A stretch of 64,000 nucleotides of DNA from Citrobacter amalonaticus (GTDB lineage: Bacteria > Pseudomonadota > Gammaproteobacteria > Enterobacterales > Enterobacteriaceae), in NCBI RefSeq assembly GCF_018323885.1, contig NZ_AP024585.1, positions 4,278,001-4,342,000 on the forward strand. The letters run 5' to 3'. The position numbers and the translations under genes were made by a program. The stretch's first letter is position 1; every line of letters begins with the position of its first letter. Under the pieces are notes generated by a model. It had not been told where the DNA came from, searched no databases, and saw only the letters and a list, made by a program, of their open reading frames with translations. Positions 10,037 through 22,078 of the stretch are shown in pieces.

Positions 10037-11362
10037 TCACGAAGCCGAAAACCAGGTCCCATTCCGCCAGTGGCGCCGCCAGATCCAGGCTAATGACAGT
10101 CCGCGCAGCGCCAGGAAAACCGCCAGCGCCAGCCACAAACCGTGATTCCCCAATACGGGGAGCGCCAGCAGGGTCAGCGCAAACCCGGCAGCCGCGACCG
10201 CCATACTGTTACGCATTTCAGCCGCCCGCGTTGCACCGATAAACATACCATCAAGCAGATAGCACCAGACGCCGACCAACGGCAAAATCACTTGCCAGAG
10301 CAAATAGCGATCGGCCAGTTGCTGGATTTGCGGGAGTGATGTCAGCAGCGCGACGATCTGTTCGCCCGCGAGCAGATAAACCACTGAGAACAGCAGTGCG
10401 ACAATACCTGACTGACGGCACGCCGCGCGCCAGACCTCCAGCAACTGACTGCCATCGCGGGCGCCATAGGCCTGACCGGAATGCGCCTCCACGGCGTAGG
10501 CAAAGCCATCCAGCGCATAGGCCGTAAACGTCAGCAACGTCATCAACACGGCGTTAACGGCGATGATATCGCTACCCAGTCTGGCCCCCAGCACGGTAAT
10601 GGCACCAAAACAGAGTTGCAGCAGCAGCGAACGCAGCATGATGTCGCGATTGAGCGCCAGAAGGCGACGAAAGTTGCCGCGCCAGGCCTGCCTGAGCATG
10701 ACGAGAGAGACGCCCCGCAAGTGCAAGACCTTACGCACCATCAACAAACCGATCAGCAACGTCGCATATTCCGCAATCACCGTCGCCAGTGCGGCCCCCT
10801 GCACGTTCATATGCAGCCCCATTACCAGCCAGAGGTCGAGCACAATGTTCAGGATATTGCCGACAATCAGCAGGATCACCGGCGCACGCGCGTATTGCAC
10901 GCCCAGTAACCAACCGAGCAGAACCAGATTCGCCAGTGACGCCGGCGCGCTCAGCCAGCGAATGGCCAGGAATAGCCTCGCCTGTTCCAGCACCGCTTCG
11001 CTGCCGCCGACAATGTGTAGCGCCAGGTCGATAATCGGCGTGCGGAAGATAGCAATAAATGTCCCTGCGCCCAAAGCCAGGATCAGCGGTTGCACCAGAG
11101 CCCTCGCCAGCGCCTGAGGATTCTTCGCGCCGAATGCCTGCGCCGTCAGCCCGGTAGTGCTCATCCGTAAGAAGAGCAGTAGCATAAACAGAAAGCTGGT
11201 TGCGGTTGCGCCTACTGCCACACCGCCGAGATAGACGGGGCTGTCCAGGTGACCAATGACCGCCGTATCCACCAGTCCCAGCAGCGGAACGGTGATATTG
11301 GAGAAAATCATCGGTAAGGCGAGGCGCCAGAGTGCTTTGTCAGCAGAAGCAAAAAAAGGCAT
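10037..11362 (-). CDS. dinF: MATE-family efflux protein DinF
   Basis: This is a multidrug and toxic-compound extrusion family transporter with about 12 membrane segments across 441 residues, arranged as two six-helix halves. The start MPFFASADKALWRLALPMIFSNI is the conserved first MATE helix. In E. coli dinF is DNA-damage inducible because it is co-transcribed with lexA. The same order and strand occur here, with an 85-base gap containing a REP unit. Its role in E. coli has been linked to oxidative stress and bile-salt tolerance; the substrate cannot be read from sequence. Confidence 0.95.
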   Translation of the reverse strand: MPFFASADKALWRLALPMIFSNITVPLLGLVDTAVIGHLDSPVYLGGVAVGATATSFLFMLLLFLRMSTTGLTAQAFGAKNPQALARALVQPLILALGAGTFIAIFRTPIIDLALHIVGGSEAVLEQARLFLAIRWLSAPASLANLVLLGWLLGVQYARAPVILLIVGNILNIVLDLWLVMGLHMNVQGAALATVIAEYATLLIGLLMVRKVLHLRGVSLVMLRQAWRGNFRRLLALNRDIMLRSLLLQLCFGAITVLGARLGSDIIAVNAVLMTLLTFTAYALDGFAYAVEAHSGQAYGARDGSQLLEVWRAACRQSGIVALLFSVVYLLAGEQIVALLTSLPQIQQLADRYLLWQVILPLVGVWCYLLDGMFIGATRAAEMRNSMAVAAAGFALTLLALPVLGNHGLWLALAVFLALRGLSLAWIWRRHWRNGTWFSAS

Positions 11363-11405
11363 GGAGACGAGCCTGAGAAGAGGTCATAACGAGAGTGGTG
11401 AGAGT

Positions 11406-11437
11406 GCCGGATAACGACGTAAACGCCTTATCCGGCC
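11406..11437. repeat. REP palindrome between lexA and dinF
   Basis: GCCGGATAACG and CGCCTTATCCGGC form a REP stem in the lexA-dinF gap. In the transcript it could act as a stabiliser or partial barrier between the two cistrons. Confidence 0.85.
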
Positions 11438-11447
11438 TAAAGAAGTA

Positions 11448-12056
11448 CTACAGCCATTCACCATTACGGATGACGCCAACGGCCAGTCCTTCGATGGTAA
11501 AATTCTGTTCGCGAAGGTCAACCAGGATTGGTTTAAATTCGCTGTTTTCGGGCAGCAGTTCAACTTTATTGCCCTGTTTTTTCAGGCGCTTGACCGTCAC
11601 TTCATCGTCGATACGCGCTACAACCACCTGACCGTTACGCACGTCCTGGGTTTTGTGTACCGCCAGCAGATCGCCATCCATAATGCCGATGTCTTTCATC
11701 GACATTCCGCTGACGCGCAGCAGGAAATCGGCGTTCGGCTTAAACAAAGATGGATCCACCTGATAATGGCCTTCAATGTGCTGCTGCGCCAGCAGCGGCT
11801 CGCCCGCCGCAACGCGACCGATGAGCGGTAACCCTTCCTCTTCTTCCTGCAGCAGTCGAATGCCGCGAGAAGCACCGGAGACGATTTCAATCGCCCCTTT
11901 ACGTGCCAGCGCCTTCAGGTGTTCTTCAGCCGCGTTTGGGGAACGGAACCCCAAACGCTGTGCGATCTCCGCACGCGTCGGTGGCATACCTGTCTGGCTG
12001 ATGTGATCCCGAATGAGATCAAACACCTCTTGTTGCCTGGCCGTTAACGCTTTCAT
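11448..12056 (-). CDS. lexA: SOS repressor LexA
   Basis: LexA is a self-cleaving repressor of the SOS regulon. The 202-residue protein has an N-terminal winged helix (1-70). The cleavage site is A84-G85 within RVAAGEP, and the S24-type catalytic dyad is S119 (SGMSM) and K156 (TVKRL). All active residues are intact, so RecA-stimulated autocleavage is expected. Two SOS boxes lie upstream, as in E. coli, indicating autoregulation, and dinF follows in the same unit. Confidence 0.98.
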   Translation of the reverse strand: MKALTARQQEVFDLIRDHISQTGMPPTRAEIAQRLGFRSPNAAEEHLKALARKGAIEIVSGASRGIRLLQEEEEGLPLIGRVAAGEPLLAQQHIEGHYQVDPSLFKPNADFLLRVSGMSMKDIGIMDGDLLAVHKTQDVRNGQVVVARIDDEVTVKRLKKQGNKVELLPENSEFKPILVDLREQNFTIEGLAVGVIRNGEWL

Positions 12057-12064
12057 TCCGCCCC

Positions 12065-12080
12065 CTGGGTGTATATACAG
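12065..12080. promoter_or_regulatory. LexA (SOS) box 1, proximal to lexA
   Basis: CTGGGTGTATATACAG fits the CTG-N10-CAG core of the LexA operator and lies nine bases upstream of the lexA start codon. Confidence 0.93.
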
Positions 12081-12085
12081 TTATG

Positions 12086-12101
12086 CTGTGAGTATATACA
12101 G
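12086..12101. promoter_or_regulatory. LexA (SOS) box 2, distal to lexA
   Basis: CTGTGAGTATATACAG is a second CTG-N10-CAG operator. Its centre is 21 bases, two helical turns, from box 1, the tandem arrangement typical of lexA promoters. Confidence 0.93.
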
Positions 12102-12178
12102 CTAAAGGTGATTTTGGAACCACAAACTACACATTCGACAGCAGATTTAGCCGGTTATGGAATCAGGGTCGAAAAACG

Positions 12179-12547
12179 TTAGCGAAAATGTGGCCACAAC
12201 AGGAGTCCCCAGGTGATCAGCGCCACAATGATAGAAAGCAGCACCGCCGCCGACCCCATATCTTTTGCGCGACCAGAAAGTTCGTGATAATCAGAGCCGA
12301 TACGGTCCACTACCGCCTCAATGGCGCTGTTCAGGATTTCAACAATCATGACCAGCATGACAGAGCCTATCAGCAGAACGCGCGTAATGGCATCCACGTC
12401 CAGCCAGCAGGCGATAGCCACGGCCAGCAGCGCCGCCACGCTTTCCTGACGGAACGCGGCCTCGTTAATCCACGCGGCGCGAAAACCTTTCCAGGAATAG
12501 CCTGCAGCTTTGATAATTCGGGTGAATCCAGTGGTATTATTAGCCAT
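12179..12547 (-). CDS. dgkA: Diacylglycerol kinase DgkA
   Basis: This small trimeric inner-membrane kinase phosphorylates diacylglycerol released during periplasmic glucan and LPS modification, feeding phosphatidic acid back to lipid synthesis. The 122-residue protein has an amphipathic N-terminus and three transmembrane helices. The conserved motif NSAIEAVVDR (about 72-81) contains the catalytic glutamate. It is divergent from plsB, the first acyltransferase of phospholipid synthesis, as in E. coli. Confidence 0.96.
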   Translation of the reverse strand: MANNTTGFTRIIKAAGYSWKGFRAAWINEAAFRQESVAALLAVAIACWLDVDAITRVLLIGSVMLVMIVEILNSAIEAVVDRIGSDYHELSGRAKDMGSAAVLLSIIVALITWGLLLWPHFR

Positions 12548-12717
12548 TAAAAGAACCTTTTTGCATTATTGGCGTCAATGACATTGTCTTGTTAACTCAT
12601 GTAATTCGAGTTAGGGCAACGCGGCGCGAAGTATGACGGGATAGACCAGAAATTCACATGACTTTCTGATATCCTTGCAACGCAATTGCATTATTAACCA
12701 GAGGCTTTACATCGTTT

Positions 12718-15138
12718 ATGTCCGGCTGGCCACGAATTTACTACAAAATCCTGAATTTACCATTAAGTGTACTGGTAAAAAGCAAGTCTATTCCGGCAGA
12801 TCCTGCCCCGGAATTGGGACTCGACACCTCTCGCCCAATTATGTACGTTTTGCCGTACAACTCCAAAGCGGACTTGCTGACGCTGCGCGCGCAATGTCTG
12901 GCGCACGATCTCCCCGACCCGTTAGAACCGCTGGAGATCGATGGCACACAGTTGCCACGCTATGTGTTCATTCACGGCGGACCGCGTGTCTTCACCTATT
13001 ACACGCCGAAAGAAGAGTCCATCAAGCTGTTCCATAACTATCTCGACCTGCATCGCAGCAATCCGGATCTGGATGTGCAAATGGTGCCGGTGTCGGTGAT
13101 GTTTGGACGTTCTCCGGGTCGTGAAAAGGGCGAGGTTAACCCGCCGCTGCGCATGCTTAATGGCATTCAGAAATTCTTTGCCGTCTCCTGGCTTGGCCGC
13201 GACAGCTTTGTCCGCTTCTCGCCTTCCGTCTCTCTGCGCCGAATGGCCGATGAGCACGGCACGGATAAAACCATTGCGCAGAAACTGGCTCGCGTGGCGC
13301 GTATGCACTTCGCCCGTCAGCGCCTGGCCGCGGTGGGGCCGCGTCTACCTGCGCGTCAGGATCTCTTCAACAAGCTGCTGGCCTCCAAAGCGATTGCCCG
13401 CGCGGTGGAAGACGAAGCGCGCAGCAAGAAAATCTCCCATGAAAAGGCGCAGCAAAACGCCATTGCGCTGATGGAAGAGATCGCCGCCAACTTCTCTTAC
13501 GAGATGATTCGCCTGACCGACCGTATTCTGGGCTTCACCTGGAACCGGCTGTATCAGGGGATTAACGTTCACAACGCAGAACGCGTTCGCCAACTGGCGC
13601 ACGACGGGCACGAAATTGTTTATGTTCCCTGCCACCGCAGCCACATGGACTACCTGCTGCTCTCCTACGTGCTCTATCACCAGGGGCTGGTGCCGCCGCA
13701 CATCGCTGCAGGTATCAACCTGAACTTCTGGCCGGCAGGCCCGATCTTCCGCCGCCTGGGCGCGTTCTTTATTCGTCGTACCTTTAAGGGCAATAAGCTC
13801 TATTCCACGGTTTTCCGTGAGTATCTGGGCGAACTGTTCAGCCGCGGCTACTCGGTTGAATACTTTGTCGAAGGTGGTCGTTCCCGTACCGGCCGTTTGC
13901 TGGACCCAAAAACTGGCACGCTGTCGATGACCATCCAGGCGATGCTGCGCGGCGGCACCCGTCCGATCACCCTGGTGCCGATTTACATCGGTTACGAGCA
14001 CGTGATGGAAGTGGGAACCTATGCCAAAGAGCTGCGCGGCGCGACCAAAGAGAAAGAGAGCCTGCCGCAGATGCTGCGTGGCCTGAGCAAGCTGCGTAAT
14101 CTCGGTCAGGGCTACGTCAACTTTGGCGAGCCAATGCCATTGATGACCTACCTGAATCACCACGTGCCGGAGTGGCGCGAGTCTATCGATCCGATCGAAG
14201 CCGTGCGTCCAGCCTGGCTGACGCCGACGGTAAACGGGATTGCGGCGGAGCTGATGGTGCGTATTAACAATGCGGGTGCGGCGAACGCCATGAACCTATG
14301 CTGCACCGCGCTGTTAGCGTCTCGCCAGCGTTCGCTGACCCGCGAACAATTGACCGAGCAGCTCAACTGTTACCTGGATCTGATGCGCAACGTGCCGTAT
14401 TCCTCTGATTCGACCGTGCCGTCTGTCAACGCCAGCGATCTTATCGATCACGCGTTGCAGATGAACAAATTCGAAGTCGAGAAGGATACCATTGGCGATA
14501 TCATCATTCTGCCGCGCGAGCAGGCGGTGCTGATGACCTACTATCGCAATAACATCGCGCATATGCTGGTGCTACCGTCACTGATGGCGGCGATCGTCAC
14601 CCAGCATCGTCATATTTCCCGCGAAGCGTTGCTGCAACACGTTGACGTGCTCTACCCGATGCTGAAAGCCGAGCTGTTCCTGCGCTGGGAGCGCGATGAG
14701 CTGGCAGACGTGATTGATGCGCTGACGGCTGAAATGCAGCGTCAGGGGCTGATTACCGTTCAGGATGATGAACTGCATATCAATCCGGCTCATTCCCGTA
14801 CGCTGCAACTGCTGGCCGCGGGTGCGCGCGAAACGCTGCAGCGTTATGCCATCACCTTCTGGCTGCTGAGCGCTAACCCGTCGATCAACCGCGGGACGCT
14901 GGAGAAAGAAAGCCGCACCGTGGCGCAGCGTCTGTCCGTGCTGCACGGTATTAACGCGCCGGAATTCTTCGACAAGGCGGTGTTCAGCTCACTGGTGCTG
15001 ACTCTGCGTGACGAGGGTTACATCAGCGATACCGGCGATGCGGAGCCGGGCGAAACGATGAAGGTGTATCAGATGTTGGCGGAACTCATCACGTCGGATG
15101 TACGCCTCACCATCGAGAGCGCGACGCAGAGCGAGTAA
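12718..15138 (+). CDS. plsB: Glycerol-3-phosphate 1-O-acyltransferase PlsB
   Basis: PlsB is the inner-membrane-associated enzyme that acylates sn-glycerol 3-phosphate at position 1, the first committed step of phospholipid synthesis. The 806-residue protein matches E. coli PlsB (807) throughout. It has the acyltransferase motif HRSHMD (HX4D, about 306-311) and the block [10 protein letters not shown], which binds glycerol phosphate. A strong terminator follows. Divergence from dgkA places two enzymes of phosphatidic acid metabolism side by side. Confidence 0.98.
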   Translation: MSGWPRIYYKILNLPLSVLVKSKSIPADPAPELGLDTSRPIMYVLPYNSKADLLTLRAQCLAHDLPDPLEPLEIDGTQLPRYVFIHGGPRVFTYYTPKEESIKLFHNYLDLHRSNPDLDVQMVPVSVMFGRSPGREKGEVNPPLRMLNGIQKFFAVSWLGRDSFVRFSPSVSLRRMADEHGTDKTIAQKLARVARMHFARQRLAAVGPRLPARQDLFNKLLASKAIARAVEDEARSKKISHEKAQQNAIALMEEIAANFSYEMIRLTDRILGFTWNRLYQGINVHNAERVRQLAHDGHEIVYVPCHRSHMDYLLLSYVLYHQGLVPPHIAAGINLNFWPAGPIFRRLGAFFIRRTFKGNKLYSTVFREYLGELFSRGYSVEYFVEGGRSRTGRLLDPKTGTLSMTIQAMLRGGTRPITLVPIYIGYEHVMEVGTYAKELRGATKEKESLPQMLRGLSKLRNLGQGYVNFGEPMPLMTYLNHHVPEWRESIDPIEAVRPAWLTPTVNGIAAELMVRINNAGAANAMNLCCTALLASRQRSLTREQLTEQLNCYLDLMRNVPYSSDSTVPSVNASDLIDHALQMNKFEVEKDTIGDIIILPREQAVLMTYYRNNIAHMLVLPSLMAAIVTQHRHISREALLQHVDVLYPMLKAELFLRWERDELADVIDALTAEMQRQGLITVQDDELHINPAHSRTLQLLAAGARETLQRYAITFWLLSANPSINRGTLEKESRTVAQRLSVLHGINAPEFFDKAVFSSLVLTLRDEGYISDTGDAEPGETMKVYQMLAELITSDVRLTIESATQSE

Positions 15139-15140
15139 AG

Positions 15141-15170
15141 AAAAAGCCGGTCAAGATGACCGGCTTTTTT
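15141..15170 (+). terminator. Rho-independent terminator of plsB
   Basis: AAAGCCGGTCA and TGACCGGCTTT form an 11-base-pair stem followed by further T residues, directly after the plsB stop. The A-rich left arm may make it bidirectional. Confidence 0.92.
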
Positions 15171-15180
15171 ATGTTAGATT

Positions 15181-15260
15181 GCCGGATGGCGGCGTTCCGC
15201 CTGATCCGGCCTACATCGGCTTACGGTTTGGTAGGCCCGATAAGCGCAGCGCCACCGGGC
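15181..15260. repeat. BIME (paired REP units) between plsB and ubiA
   Basis: Two opposed REP units flank a short linker: GCCGGATGGCGGCG...GATCCGGCC, then GTAGGCCCGATAAGCGC...CACCGGGC. They lie between the convergent genes plsB and ubiA. Confidence 0.85.
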
Positions 15261-15268
15261 AAGATGCT

Positions 15269-16141
15269 TTATAAGTGCCAGTAGCTCATTGCCAGACCGA
15301 TAAACAACACCAGCCCGACGTAGTTATTGTTCATGAATGCTTTAAAGCAGGCCTCGCGTTCGCGGCTGGCAATCAGTTTCTGTTGATAAACAAACAGCGC
15401 GCCCGCGACCAGCACAGACCAGTAATAACCCAGCCCCAGACCGTTCAGCCAGCCAATCAGCGCCATCAGCGCCAGCACCGCCACCTGCAAGATACCGATA
15501 ATCAGCTTGTCATGTTCGCCAAACAGAATGGCCGTCGATTTAATGCCGATTTTCAGATCGTCATCGCGATCAACCATCGCGTACTGCGTGTCGTAGGCCA
15601 CCGCCCACAAGATATTGGCCAGGAACATCAGCCAGCAACTCAAGGGTACCGACTCACTCACCGCCGCGAAGGCCATCGGGATCGACCAGCCAAACGCCGC
15701 CCCCAGCACTACCTGCGGCAGGTGGGTGTAGCGCTTCATAAACGGATAGACCCACGCCAGCGCCAGTGCTGCAACCGACAGCAATATGGTCATGGTGTTG
15801 AGCGTTAATACCAACAGAAAAGCGAGCAGTACCAGCACCACAAACAGCGTCCGGGCCTCTTTCTCCGTCACTGCGCCGCTAGGTAATGGGCGGTTCGCCG
15901 TGCGTTTTACGTGTCCGTCAAATTTTCGATCGGCATAGTCATTAACCACGCATCCGGCGGCACGCATCAGCCAGACCCCGGCGACAAACACCGTCAGGAT
16001 CCACCCTTGAGGGACGCCAGGGGTCGCTACCCACAGAGCCCACAGCGTCGGCCAGAGCAGCAGTAAGGCGCCGATGGGCTTATCCGTACGCATCAAGCGG
16101 TGAAACGCCAGCAGCTTATTTTGCGTCAGACTCCACTCCAT
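15269..16141 (-). CDS. ubiA: 4-hydroxybenzoate octaprenyltransferase UbiA
   Basis: UbiA is the integral membrane prenyltransferase that attaches the octaprenyl chain to 4-hydroxybenzoate in ubiquinone synthesis. The 290-residue protein has about eight or nine membrane helices. It carries the two Mg-binding aspartate motifs: NDYADRKFD at 67-75 and the second one in [14 protein letters not shown] near 184-197. It lies 12 bases downstream of ubiC on the same strand, so the enzyme making 4-hydroxybenzoate and the one using it are co-transcribed. Confidence 0.97.
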   Translation of the reverse strand: MEWSLTQNKLLAFHRLMRTDKPIGALLLLWPTLWALWVATPGVPQGWILTVFVAGVWLMRAAGCVVNDYADRKFDGHVKRTANRPLPSGAVTEKEARTLFVVLVLLAFLLVLTLNTMTILLSVAALALAWVYPFMKRYTHLPQVVLGAAFGWSIPMAFAAVSESVPLSCWLMFLANILWAVAYDTQYAMVDRDDDLKIGIKSTAILFGEHDKLIIGILQVAVLALMALIGWLNGLGLGYYWSVLVAGALFVYQQKLIASREREACFKAFMNNNYVGLVLFIGLAMSYWHL

Positions 16142-16153
16142 TTTATTTTCCTC

Positions 16154-16651
16154 TTAGTACAACGGCGATGCAGGTAAAAACAGTTCGGTCAGCATTAGCG
16201 GCTTACCGCTCAGTCGCAGGCGGGAACGACGTCCCCACAGCCCGGCATCACAACCAATCTCAATAAAATCTCGGGTCAACGTCGATGATGTAAACAGATA
16301 ACGCCCCAGCGGGGTTTTGCCTAAGTGTTGTAAGGCCAGTTCGGGGCCGGACAGCGTGGATTCAGGCACCACGGTGCGTCCAGCCAGCCAGGGTTCATCA
16401 TCGGCACAGAGCAGGATTTCACGCAGCCAGTAGCGGGATTCTTTTGGCAGTCGCGTCAGCTCTTCCACCACCTCATTTTGACCGACAAATCCCTCCCTGA
16501 TCAGGGTCACCGTGACCCGTTTTCCCTGTTGTTCAAAACGTTTTGTCATGGAATCTTCCAGTAGCAGCCAGTCGAGCTGTTCTGGATCCAGGGCGGGAAT
16601 CTCTTCAAAATAGCGCAGCGCACGCAGTTGCGTTAACGCGGGGTGTGACAT
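16154..16651 (-). CDS. ubiC: Chorismate pyruvate-lyase UbiC
   Basis: UbiC converts chorismate to 4-hydroxybenzoate and pyruvate, the first dedicated step of ubiquinone synthesis. The 165-residue protein has the family features [12 protein letters not shown], the central [12 protein letters not shown] region and the C-terminal [10 protein letters not shown], as in E. coli UbiC. It heads the ubiCA operon. Confidence 0.96.
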   Translation of the reverse strand: MSHPALTQLRALRYFEEIPALDPEQLDWLLLEDSMTKRFEQQGKRVTVTLIREGFVGQNEVVEELTRLPKESRYWLREILLCADDEPWLAGRTVVPESTLSGPELALQHLGKTPLGRYLFTSSTLTRDFIEIGCDAGLWGRRSRLRLSGKPLMLTELFLPASPLY

Positions 16652-16771
16652 GCCTGACTCTCCGTTTCATAACTGAAAGGCATTGTATCGCAGAAAAGCG
16701 CTTACGGAAGATGGAAACATAATTAAGTGATCTGTTACGCAACAGAAACGTAACAAGTCGCAGGAAATGCT

Positions 16772-16799
16772 AAAAAAAAGGTGCGCCAGTTGACGCACC
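16772..16799 (-). terminator. Rho-independent terminator of the malK-lamB-malM operon
   Basis: On the minus strand GGTGCG and CGCACC form a stem followed by seven T. It lies 30 bases past the malM stop. Confidence 0.85.
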
Positions 16800-16830
16800 A
16801 GTTGTTGCAAATCAGCAATGTGGGGAGAAA

Positions 16831-17775
16831 TTACCCCTTGCCTTTTACACTGCTGATAAAGGTGGAACGGGCAGATGTTGATCCCAGACGTTCAGCTTCA
16901 TCAAGCAGTTTCAGCGCTTTATCAACGTCACCTTTCGCGACGGCGTCTTTAATCGCTTTGTTAAAGTAGCTTTCGGTGTCGTTCAACATCGGCTCGCTTT
17001 TCTTCGCGGGCGCAGGTGCAACCACCGGCGCGGCAGCAGGTGCAGCGTAGGTCGGTGCAGGTGCGGCGGTATTGCCTACCGTCACCGGACCCGGGCCGGA
17101 AGAACCAAACAATGGCCCCACCAGCACGCTGGAACTGCTGCTGGTTTTCACTTTCAGCTTCAGCAGACCGTCGGTAGTATGACGGGCAATCGGATCCGGA
17201 ATATCCGGCACCGAGTTACCCACGCCTTTGGCGTAGGCTTTCGCTGGATCGAGCAGTTTGGTGGTCTGCTGAAGATCTTTCTCGGTCGTAAAGACCAGAA
17301 CATAAAGCTTCTGCTGGCCCAGCGCTGGCGTCAGGCGCATCACCCCTTCCAGACGATCCGCGCTCATCACGCCCGGTTCCTGGTAGGTGAAATAGCTGCT
17401 GGGGAAGAACGCAGAAGGCGTCATGTTCTGATCGAGAATCAGGACGTTGGGCGCGAAGACACTGGTTTGTTTGTTCACTTCGCTGGTGAGCGTTATGTTT
17501 AGCTCCCCGATGTTCGCCGGTACGCTGTAAGCGGCAACCGGACCGGAGATGCCCGCGACATCAAGACGCTGACCGCCGGTCGAAAGCTGTGTGGTTTGCG
17601 TGTTGGACTGGTCAACCGGCGTCCAGGTTAACTGCTGGAGTGCCGCCGTCGGAATCGTCGGTGCGGCGCTGGTATTCTGTGGAACGTAATTCACGTCAGC
17701 CAGGCTGATGCCCGGCGCACTGGCAACTAACCCTGCGGATAAACAAAGGGCGACGAGACTTTTCTTCATTTTCAT
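16831..17775 (-). CDS. malM: Maltose operon periplasmic protein MalM
   Basis: MalM is the last gene of the malK-lamB-malM operon, encoding a periplasmic protein of unknown exact function that is induced with maltose transport. The start MKMKKSLVALCLSAG gives about 314 residues with a signal peptide ending near SLADV. The central part is a beta-rich domain. The C-terminal stretch is a proline/alanine-rich linker (about 225-255) followed by a helical tail, NDTESYFNKAIK. The Pro/Ala linker is a little longer than in E. coli MalM (306 residues), which accounts for the length difference. Confidence 0.94.
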   Translation of the reverse strand: MKMKKSLVALCLSAGLVASAPGISLADVNYVPQNTSAAPTIPTAALQQLTWTPVDQSNTQTTQLSTGGQRLDVAGISGPVAAYSVPANIGELNITLTSEVNKQTSVFAPNVLILDQNMTPSAFFPSSYFTYQEPGVMSADRLEGVMRLTPALGQQKLYVLVFTTEKDLQQTTKLLDPAKAYAKGVGNSVPDIPDPIARHTTDGLLKLKVKTSSSSSVLVGPLFGSSGPGPVTVGNTAAPAPTYAAPAAAPVVAPAPAKKSEPMLNDTESYFNKAIKDAVAKGDVDKALKLLDEAERLGSTSARSTFISSVKGKG

Positions 17776-17842
17776 TGTTATCACCTCAGAAAGCGTGGGT
17801 TCAGCGGTGGCCAGGCAATAGCGCGCTAAACCGCGAGAAACA

Positions 17843-17860
17843 GAGGGGCTTACGCCCCTC
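17843..17860. repeat. Hairpin between lamB and malM
   Basis: GAGGGGC-TTAC-GCCCCTC is a perfect 7-base-pair stem with a tetraloop and no T-run. It lies just after the lamB stop, so it is probably an mRNA-stabilising or attenuating hairpin within the operon. Confidence 0.6.
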
Positions 17861-17882
17861 GCTACGTCAGGTTAGTGCCGGA

Positions 17883-19244
<1,362 letters not shown>

Positions 19245-19282
19245 TCACCGTAGGGTTTTGCGCTTTTTTTTAATGGGACACC

Positions 19283-20392
19283 TTAAACGCCTGGCTCTTT
19301 ATGCAGCCGACGACATGCGGTGCCATCTTCACGGAACAGATGACAACGCTCTGGCGGCAGGCCAATAGCGAATGTGGCGCCCTCTTCTACCAACACCACG
19401 TCGTTCTGGCGGTACACCAGGTTTTGACGAATGGCGGGGATCTGAATATGAATCTGTGTTTCGTGACCAAGCTGTTCGACGACCTGAACCTCGCCTTCCA
19501 GCGTGACATCGGCGATATCACTGGGCAGCAGATGTTCCGGACGAATACCTAGCGACATATTTACGCCGACCTGCACATCACGGCTGTCGACCGGTAGCCA
19601 GACGTGCTGACGGTTCGGCAGTTCCACTTGCACCTGGTCGATGGCGGTTGCGGTGACTTTCACCGGCAGGAAGTTCATCTTCGGTGAACCAATAAAACCC
19701 GCGACGAAGCGGTCTGCCGGGTAGTGATACAGTTCCAGCGGCTTGCCAATCTGCGCGACGCGACCGGCATCCAGCACCACGATTTTGTCGGCCAGCGTCA
19801 TCGCTTCGACCTGATCGTGGGTGACGTAGATCATCGTGCGACCCAGGCGTTTATGCAGACGGGAGATTTCGATACGCATCTGCACGCGCAGCGCGGCATC
19901 AAGGTTGGAGAGGGGTTCATCGAGCAGGAACACACGCGGTTCCGCCACCAGCGTACGGCCAATCGCCACGCGCTGGCGCTGTCCCCCTGAAAGGGCTTTC
20001 GGTTTACGCTCCAGCAGATGCGCCAGTTGCAGCACTTCGGCAACCTGGTTAACACGCTGATTCATTACCTCTTTTTTCGCGCCCGCCAGTTTCAGGCCAA
20101 ACGACATATTTTCGGCAACGGATAAATGGGGGTAGAGCGCGTAGGACTGGAAGACCATCCCGACGCCACGTTCCGCAGGGGGGATATCGTTCATGCGGGT
20201 TTCCCCAATATAGAGATCTCCGCTGGTAATCGTTTCAAGTCCGGCAATCATACGGAGCAGGGTCGATTTGCCGCAGCCTGACGGTCCAACAAACACCACG
20301 AATTCCCCTTCGTGAATGTCGAGATTGATATCTTTCGATACCACCACATCACCCCAGGCTTTCGTTACATTTCGCAGCTGTACGCTCGCCAT
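19283..20392 (-). CDS. malK: Maltose/maltodextrin ABC transporter ATPase MalK
   Basis: MalK is the ATPase dimer that powers the MalFGK2 importer and, when idle, inhibits MalT. The 369-residue protein has Walker [10 protein letters not shown] (about 36-44), signature [14 protein letters not shown] (about 134), Walker [13 protein letters not shown], and the switch histidine in [10 protein letters not shown]-terminal regulatory OB-type domain (about 236-369) binds MalT and EIIA-Glc. It is the first gene of malK-lamB-malM, divergent from malEFG across a 369-base control region. Confidence 0.97.
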   Translation of the reverse strand: MASVQLRNVTKAWGDVVVSKDINLDIHEGEFVVFVGPSGCGKSTLLRMIAGLETITSGDLYIGETRMNDIPPAERGVGMVFQSYALYPHLSVAENMSFGLKLAGAKKEVMNQRVNQVAEVLQLAHLLERKPKALSGGQRQRVAIGRTLVAEPRVFLLDEPLSNLDAALRVQMRIEISRLHKRLGRTMIYVTHDQVEAMTLADKIVVLDAGRVAQIGKPLELYHYPADRFVAGFIGSPKMNFLPVKVTATAIDQVQVELPNRQHVWLPVDSRDVQVGVNMSLGIRPEHLLPSDIADVTLEGEVQVVEQLGHETQIHIQIPAIRQNLVYRQNDVVLVEEGATFAIGLPPERCHLFREDGTACRRLHKEPGV

Positions 20393-20497
20393 GCCTTCTC
20401 CCTTCGTTACAACCTGTCATTGACAGCAACATTCATGATGGCCCGACTATGCGGGATTCACTGCGAGCGTGAATCCTCCACCCCCCAGCTTTTTTAT

Positions 20498-20522
20498 GGG
20501 GGAGGAGTCGGGAGGATGAGGG
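20498..20522 (+). promoter_or_regulatory. MalT boxes on the malK side
   Basis: Two adjacent G-rich motifs, GGGGGAGGAG and GGGAGGATGAGG, match the MalT box consensus GGGGA(T/G)GAGG. They lie about 110-130 bases upstream of malK. Confidence 0.7.
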
Positions 20523-20544
20523 AAGGAAGTCTGAGACCCTGGCC

Positions 20545-21952
<1,408 letters not shown>

Positions 21953-21963
21953 TGCTGTCGATG

Positions 21964-22038
21964 TGCCTGATGGCGCTGCGCTTATCAGGCCTACAAACGT
22001 CTGTAGGCCGGATAAGGCATTTATGTCGCCATCCGGCA
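21964..22038. repeat. BIME in the malE-malF gap
   Basis: Paired REP units (TGCCTGATGGCGCTGCGCTTATCAGGCC, then GTAGGCCGGATAAGGC...GCCATCCGGCA) lie between malE and malF. In E. coli the equivalent REPs protect the malE mRNA from 3' decay and give MalE its excess over MalF and MalG. Confidence 0.9.
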
Positions 22039-22078
22039 CATTCACGACAAGATTTCACTGTTGTAGAGGAAGATCCCC

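Noticed and set aside
13345..14163. A 272-codon open frame antisense to plsB
   Set aside because: It is a shadow of the highly conserved plsB frame, with no ribosome site or family resemblance.
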